From contig JAISHQ010000069.1 of the NCBI GenBank assembly GCA_031262465.1, positions 1 through 45,048 of the forward strand: DNA of 45,048 bases, read 5' to 3'. Every line of letters begins with the position of its first letter. Position 1 is the first letter of the stretch. Under the pieces are notes generated by a model that made no database searches, was not told the origin of the DNA, and saw only the letters and a program-made list of their open reading frames with translations. This document shows positions 41,604 through 45,048 of this stretch, piece after piece. Made by a program: the position numbers and the translations under genes. Source of the stretch: Rikenellaceae bacterium (GTDB taxonomy: Bacteria > Bacteroidota > Bacteroidia > Bacteroidales > Rikenellaceae).

Positions 41604-42770
41604 TTAAAGGCGTTGCAGGTCGGCCTGTTTCAGCCGGTCGATGGCTTCGCGCAGGACATCCAGCGAGGTGGCTATGTTGAGGCGCATGAAGCCGGTGCCT
41701 TCCCCGCCGAAATCGGTGCCGTTGCTTAGCCCCAGCCCCGCGTCGACCAAGAGGCGGAAAAGGGCTTCCTGTTCCATGCCCCACTCGCGGAAGTCGAGCC
41801 ACATCAGGTAGGTGCCTTCGGGCAGGTAGGTTTTGACCGAGGGAATCCTCTCTTTCAGCGATTCGACGATGAAGCGGGCGTTTTTTTCCAACTGCACCCT
41901 CAGCGCGTCGAGCCACCGGTCGCCCTCGCTGTAAGCGGCGACTAAGGCCACGGCACCGAAAATATTGCCGTTGGAGGCGTTGCTCAGGGCGATCTGACGC
42001 TCGAAACGGCGACGCAAGGCCTCGTCCGGAATGAGCGTGACCGACGACGACAACCCGGCCAGGTTGAAGGTCTTGGTCGGCGAGATAAAGGTCAGGGTGC
42101 GCTGGGCGATCTCGGGCGAGAGCGAGGCGATGTGCGTGTGTTTGTGGCCGGCGAGAATCAGGTCGGAATGTATCTCGTCCGACAAGATATACACCTTGTG
42201 CCTCAGGCATATATCGGCCATTTGTTGCAACTCCTCGCGGGTAAAGACCCGCCCGGTCGGGTTGTGGGGATTGCAGAGCAGAAAAGCCTTAGCGCGGGCG
42301 ATTTGGGCCTCGAAATCGGCAAAGTCGATCTCGTACCGCTCCCCGTTCCAGCGGAGCGGGTTGTTGAGCACTTTTCTCTCGTTCATCCGCGTCATGCGGG
42401 CAAAGGGGGCATAGACCGGCGGCTGAATCACCACCCCGTCGCCCGGCTCGGTCACCGCGCGAATGGCCATCGAAATGCTGGCCACCACGTTGGGCGAAAA
42501 ACCGATCCACTGCGGCTCGACGCTCCAACCGTTGCGCTGGTCGACCCAGCCGCGCACCGCCTCGGAGAACTCCGCCCCGCGAAACGTATAGCCGTAAATC
42601 GGGTGCTCGGCGCGCCGCCGCACCGCATCGACTACAAAAGGCGGACAGGCAAAATCCGAGTCAGCCACCCAAAGCGGTATGACCTCCTCGCGCCCAAACA
42701 CCTCAGTCAGCGCGTCGTATTTTTCACAATTCGTCCCCCGGCGGTCTGTGATTTTATCAAAAGAATACAT
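41604..42770 (-). CDS. PatB/MalY-type pyridoxal-phosphate C-S lyase or aminotransferase
   Basis: A fold-type I PLP enzyme of the MalY/PatB branch, whose members cleave cystathionine or cysteine conjugates (beta-C-S lyase) and sometimes transaminate. The 388-residue protein begins DRRGTNCEKYDAL and has IPLWVADSDFACPP (family opening), CNPHNPTGRVF, SDEIHSDLI and the Schiff-base Lys233 in SPTKTFNLAGL. It ends with NGTDFGGEGTGFMRLNIA (parts NGTDFGGEG and GFMRLNIA). Length is normal. It stands alone, divergent from the pseudouridine synthase gene, and is followed by tandem hairpins. Substrate not determined. Confidence 0.92.
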   Translation of the reverse strand: MYSFDKITDRRGTNCEKYDALTEVFGREEVIPLWVADSDFACPPFVVDAVRRRAEHPIYGYTFRGAEFSEAVRGWVDQRNGWSVEPQWIGFSPNVVASISMAIRAVTEPGDGVVIQPPVYAPFARMTRMNERKVLNNPLRWNGERYEIDFADFEAQIARAKAFLLCNPHNPTGRVFTREELQQMADICLRHKVYILSDEIHSDLILAGHKHTHIASLSPEIAQRTLTFISPTKTFNLAGLSSSVTLIPDEALRRRFERQIALSNASNGNIFGAVALVAAYSEGDRWLDALRVQLEKNARFIVESLKERIPSVKTYLPEGTYLMWLDFREWGMEQEALFRLLVDAGLGLSNGTDFGGEGTGFMRLNIATSLDVLREAIDRLKQADLQRL

Positions 42771-42789
42771 AGTGGTTTAAATTTTTACG

Positions 42790-42797
42790 CAAATATA
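42790..42797 (-). promoter_or_regulatory. Putative -7 promoter box for the PatB-like gene
   Basis: Minus-strand TATATTTG matches TAnnTTTG, 19 bases before the ATG at 42770. It is divergent from the plus-strand box at 42822. Confidence 0.5.
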
Positions 42798-42821
42798 ATT
42801 GATTTTTGGCAAAAAAAGGAG

Positions 42822-42829
42822 TATTTTTG
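42822..42829 (+). promoter_or_regulatory. Putative -7 promoter box for the pseudouridine synthase gene
   Basis: TATTTTTG matches TAnnTTTG, with ATTG 20 bases upstream. It would give a leader of about 145 bases, which contains a short hairpin CGGGATAA/TTGTCCCG at 42930-42953. Confidence 0.5.
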
Positions 42830-42980
42830 TGCTGATTTTAGTCCATATCTACTATGTTGCTGAAATATTGTAGGGAGTAACGATCGCTATCACTGCATTA
42901 AAACGGAACAACTTTTGTTTAAATCATAACGGGATAACCGAAAAATTGTCCCGCACCAAAGGAAACCTATCATAATCAGT

Positions 42981-44576
42981 ATGGAAAAGAAGTATGCTCC
43001 TGAAAGGGAGGGTGATTTCAATCGTGAAGATTCAAACACCAAAAAGCGGCCGAGAACATCGACCGTGATCGAAGAGGCTGTAACCTCGCCTTTTGCCAAA
43101 GACAAACGTCCGCGCATCCGCCGGGTCACCGAACAGCTCAACGAGCGCACACCGCGTCCCCGCATCCCGCGTGAGGAGGGCGAGCCGTCACCGTGGCGCA
43201 ACGATCGCCCGACCCCTGAACGCCGTTTTGACCGCGAAGACCATGCGCCTCGCTTCGATCGCGAAGAGCGTGCCCCACGTTTTGACCGGGAAGACAGTGC
43301 CCCGCGCCCGACCAGAGAAAACAGCGAACACCGCTTCAACCGCGAGGATTCTGCACCGGAGCGTCGCCGTTCGTACAACCCGAATTTCGACGAGAACAAC
43401 CGCCTGCGCCGTCCCACGCCGCAGGGCGACCGCAATTTCCGCCCGTCGGAGGAGGACAACCGGTTCAACAGTTACAATTACGACCGCCAGCGGCCTCAGT
43501 CGAAGCCCCGCTCGCCCTATTCGGACGATCGCTCCGCCTCGCCGCGTCGGGAATATACCCCCCGCGACAACCGGGGTTACACCCCCCGCGAGGGCAAACC
43601 CGAAGGACGAAACTATATGCCTCGGGACGGCAAACCTGAGGGCCGCAACTATGCCCCCCGCGACGGTCGGCCAGCGGGAAAGGGCTTCACGCCTCGCGAC
43701 GATCGGCCTGCCCGTGCAGTACCCGCTGAGCGGCGTTCACCGCGTCCGGACGGTCGCTCGGGCGACCGCAAACCTGCCGATCCGTTCCGCACGCCCAAGG
43801 GGGGGTACGACAGCGAGTACAAACCCAAAGTCTACCCGGCTTATGCGGCGGCCAACATCGTCGAGCCGATCCGGCTGAACAAATACATCTCCATGTCCGG
43901 CCTCTGCTCCCGGCGCGAAGCCGACGAGTTCATCCGGCAGGGGAATGTGACGGTCAACGGGCAAGTGGTGACCGAGATGGGCGTTAAGGTCAGCCCAACC
44001 GACGAAATTCGTTACAACGGCGAGCTGTTGCAGGGCGAAAAACGCATTTACATCGTCATGAACAAGCCCAAAGGGTTTGTCACCACCGTCGAAGACCCCA
44101 ACGCCGACCGCACGGTGATGGATATTGTGAAAAATGCCTGCAAGGAGCGGGTCTATCCCGTCGGACGGCTGGATAAGAACTCGTTGGGCGTTCTGCTCAT
44201 CACCAACGACGGCGAACTGACCAAGCGGCTGACCCACCCCGGCCAAGAGAAGCGGAAAGTGTATCAGGTGACGCTCGATCGCCCGGCCAACCCCGATGAG
44301 TTGGAACAGCTTTACGAAGGCGTTGCGCTCGACGACGGAGTGGCCAAAGCCGACGAGATCGAATTTTTGGACGAAAAACGGCGCGAGGTGGGCATCACGA
44401 TCCACACGGGGCGCAACCGCATCGTCCGCCGGATGTTCGAAGAGTTGGGTTATCACGTGCTGAAACTCGACCGCGTCTATTTCGCCGGGCTGACCAAAAA
44501 AGGCCTCCGCCGGGGCGCATGGCGTTACCTGACCCCCAAAGAGGTTGCCATGATCAAATCCGGCGCGTACCAATAG
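42981..44576 (+). CDS. Pseudouridine synthase (RsuA/RluB type) with long Arg-rich N-terminus
   Basis: An rRNA pseudouridine synthase of the RsuA/RluB/RluE/RluF family. The C-terminal 240 residues carry the S4 RNA-binding domain (about 295-345, IRLNKYISMSGLCSRREA) and the catalytic domain with Asp398 in VGRLDKNSLG, then RNRIVRRMFEELGYHV. The first 285 residues are low-complexity and rich in Arg, Asp, Pro and Glu, with repeated words such as FDREERAPRF and PRDGKPEGRNY. Such extensions occur in Bacteroidetes homologues, probably adding disordered RNA contact. The modified rRNA base cannot be chosen between RluB and RsuA by sight, so no symbol is given. Ends at a hairpin terminator. Confidence 0.92.
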   Translation: MEKKYAPEREGDFNREDSNTKKRPRTSTVIEEAVTSPFAKDKRPRIRRVTEQLNERTPRPRIPREEGEPSPWRNDRPTPERRFDREDHAPRFDREERAPRFDREDSAPRPTRENSEHRFNREDSAPERRRSYNPNFDENNRLRRPTPQGDRNFRPSEEDNRFNSYNYDRQRPQSKPRSPYSDDRSASPRREYTPRDNRGYTPREGKPEGRNYMPRDGKPEGRNYAPRDGRPAGKGFTPRDDRPARAVPAERRSPRPDGRSGDRKPADPFRTPKGGYDSEYKPKVYPAYAAANIVEPIRLNKYISMSGLCSRREADEFIRQGNVTVNGQVVTEMGVKVSPTDEIRYNGELLQGEKRIYIVMNKPKGFVTTVEDPNADRTVMDIVKNACKERVYPVGRLDKNSLGVLLITNDGELTKRLTHPGQEKRKVYQVTLDRPANPDELEQLYEGVALDDGVAKADEIEFLDEKRREVGITIHTGRNRIVRRMFEELGYHVLKLDRVYFAGLTKKGLRRGAWRYLTPKEVAMIKSGAYQ

Positions 44577-44603
44577 AATCGTGTAGAATAAATAGGACAA
44601 GAA

Positions 44604-44640
44604 GAACCTGTCTCAAAATAATTGAGGTGGGTTCTTTTTT
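44604..44640 (+). terminator. Terminator after the pseudouridine synthase gene
   Basis: A 13-bp stem (44604-44616 with 44622-44634, three G-U pairs) with a five-base loop and six T. It lies 27 bases after the stop codon. Confidence 0.85.
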
Positions 44641-44669
44641 ATTTCGATTTATTTGTCTGTGTGATTTTG

Positions 44670-44677
44670 TATATTTG
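44670..44677 (+). promoter_or_regulatory. Possible orphan -7 box facing an opposite-strand gene
   Basis: TATATTTG fits TAnnTTTG on the plus strand, but no plus-strand gene follows; it points into the 3' end of the gene at 44737. It may be chance in AT-rich sequence. The rest of 44641-44736 shows no gene. Confidence 0.2.
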
Positions 44678-44736
44678 AACTCTCTGCAAAAACAAACTCT
44701 TAGAACAGTCGAAGGCTGAAAAGCTATGGTATTCTC

Positions 44737-45048
44737 TTAATTCAGCGGAATGCCATTGAGTTGCCAGCGGCGGGGTTGGGGGTCGGTGGGTTCTTCGGGT
44801 TGGCGGGCATAGATGCGGCTGTAATCGAAATAATAGCCCCGCACTTGCCCCTGTCGCTTGACTAAGGGGTAGTATTCGACCATCCAGCCGACCACGATCG
44901 GCTGGAGGAAGTTGGCCCCGAGGTAGTCCAACACATCTTGGGCGTGGCTGAAATAGAGGATGTGCCACGGCGACTTCTCCTCGCTTCCCTCGCCCGAGGA
45001 GATGATGGCCATCATCACCCCGTCGAAGCGGCGCGCCGAGCGGCGTTC
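44737..45048 (-). CDS. Unknown protein, C-terminal part only
   Basis: A minus-strand frame open to the window edge encodes at least 103 residues: ERRSARRFDGVMMAIISSG, then HILYFSHAQDVLDYLG, YYPLVKRQGQVRGYYFDYSR and QLNGIPLN at the end. An ATG or GTG inside this frame is probably not the real start, because codons upstream continue the same protein-like sequence. The pattern VMMAIISSGEG ... HILYFSHAQDVL ... YYFDYSR reminds me of DUF4919 proteins of Bacteroidetes, whose function is unknown. That match is from memory and should be treated as tentative. Its gene is convergent with the pseudouridine synthase gene. Confidence 0.6.
   Translation of the reverse strand, partial: ERRSARRFDGVMMAIISSGEGSEEKSPWHILYFSHAQDVLDYLGANFLQPIVVGWMVEYYPLVKRQGQVRGYYFDYSRIYARQPEEPTDPQPRRWQLNGIPLN

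Noticed and set aside
42890..43468. Minus-strand Ser/Arg-rich open frame opposite the pseudouridine synthase extension
   Set aside because: It is produced by the repetitive Arg/Asp codons of the real gene; no promoter or ribosome-binding context.

Overview
This window looks like chromosomal DNA from a member of the Bacteroidota, most likely Bacteroidales. The evidence is the TAnnTTTG-type -7 promoter boxes ahead of many genes, a DUF4295 gene beside rpmB and rpmG, a glycine-lipid acyltransferase pair, an MraY with an extra loop, SusC/D-free CAZyme genes with Bacteroidetes-type signal peptides, and a cytochrome b / flavoprotein / iron-sulfur fumarate reductase. The DNA is fairly GC-rich for that order by eye, which would fit Rikenellaceae-like lineages, but I cannot fix the genus. 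There are no rRNA or tRNA genes, no CRISPR array, no transposase and no prophage block.

Region 1 (1-9.3 kb, minus strand) is the division and cell wall cluster: rsmH, ftsL-like, ftsI, murE, mraY, murD (cut by the window edge). Its unusual feature is a 2.4-kb gene for an exported protein with nine 34-residue WG repeats and a caspase (C14) domain, wedged between rsmH and ftsL with gaps of only 44 and 14 bases. mraZ, which normally heads the cluster, is not present upstream of rsmH.

Region 2 (9.4-12.1 kb, plus strand) holds an overlapping pair resembling glsA-glsB (glycine lipid synthesis), then an Abi_2/HEPN-type gene. The abi start is covered by two opposed consensus promoters that could produce an antisense RNA. 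Region 3 (12.1-21.3 kb, minus strand) has a secreted GH2 beta-galactosidase; a housekeeping string yicC-gmk-nadD-TPR-nitroreductase; and deoC with a MATE transporter. Region 4 (21.4-29.9 kb) has ligA-priA-flavin reductase on plus, trkA convergent on minus, and KilA-N plus DUF2027-Smr genes on plus.

Region 5 (30.0-36.3 kb, minus strand) is a compact carbohydrate cluster: four tandem paralogous CE1-type esterases, each with an N-terminal beta-sandwich, and one GH51 arabinofuranosidase. This set would suit removal of ester-linked (feruloyl or acetyl) groups and arabinose from arabinoxylan-like glycans. A very strong hairpin splits it into two transcription units. Region 6 (36.4-45 kb) has rpmB-rpmG-DUF4295 (the last apparently frameshifted), yajC, the frdCAB operon, a PatB-like C-S lyase/aminotransferase, an RsuA/RluB-type pseudouridine synthase with a 280-residue Arg-rich N-terminus, and a partial unknown gene.

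Three different intergenic inverted-repeat elements (26.3, 37.2 and 41.4 kb) look like members of dispersed MITE/REP-like families. The items most worth a second look are the caspase gene inside the division cluster, the predicted antisense RNA over the abi start, the four-esterase cluster and the DUF4295 frameshift.
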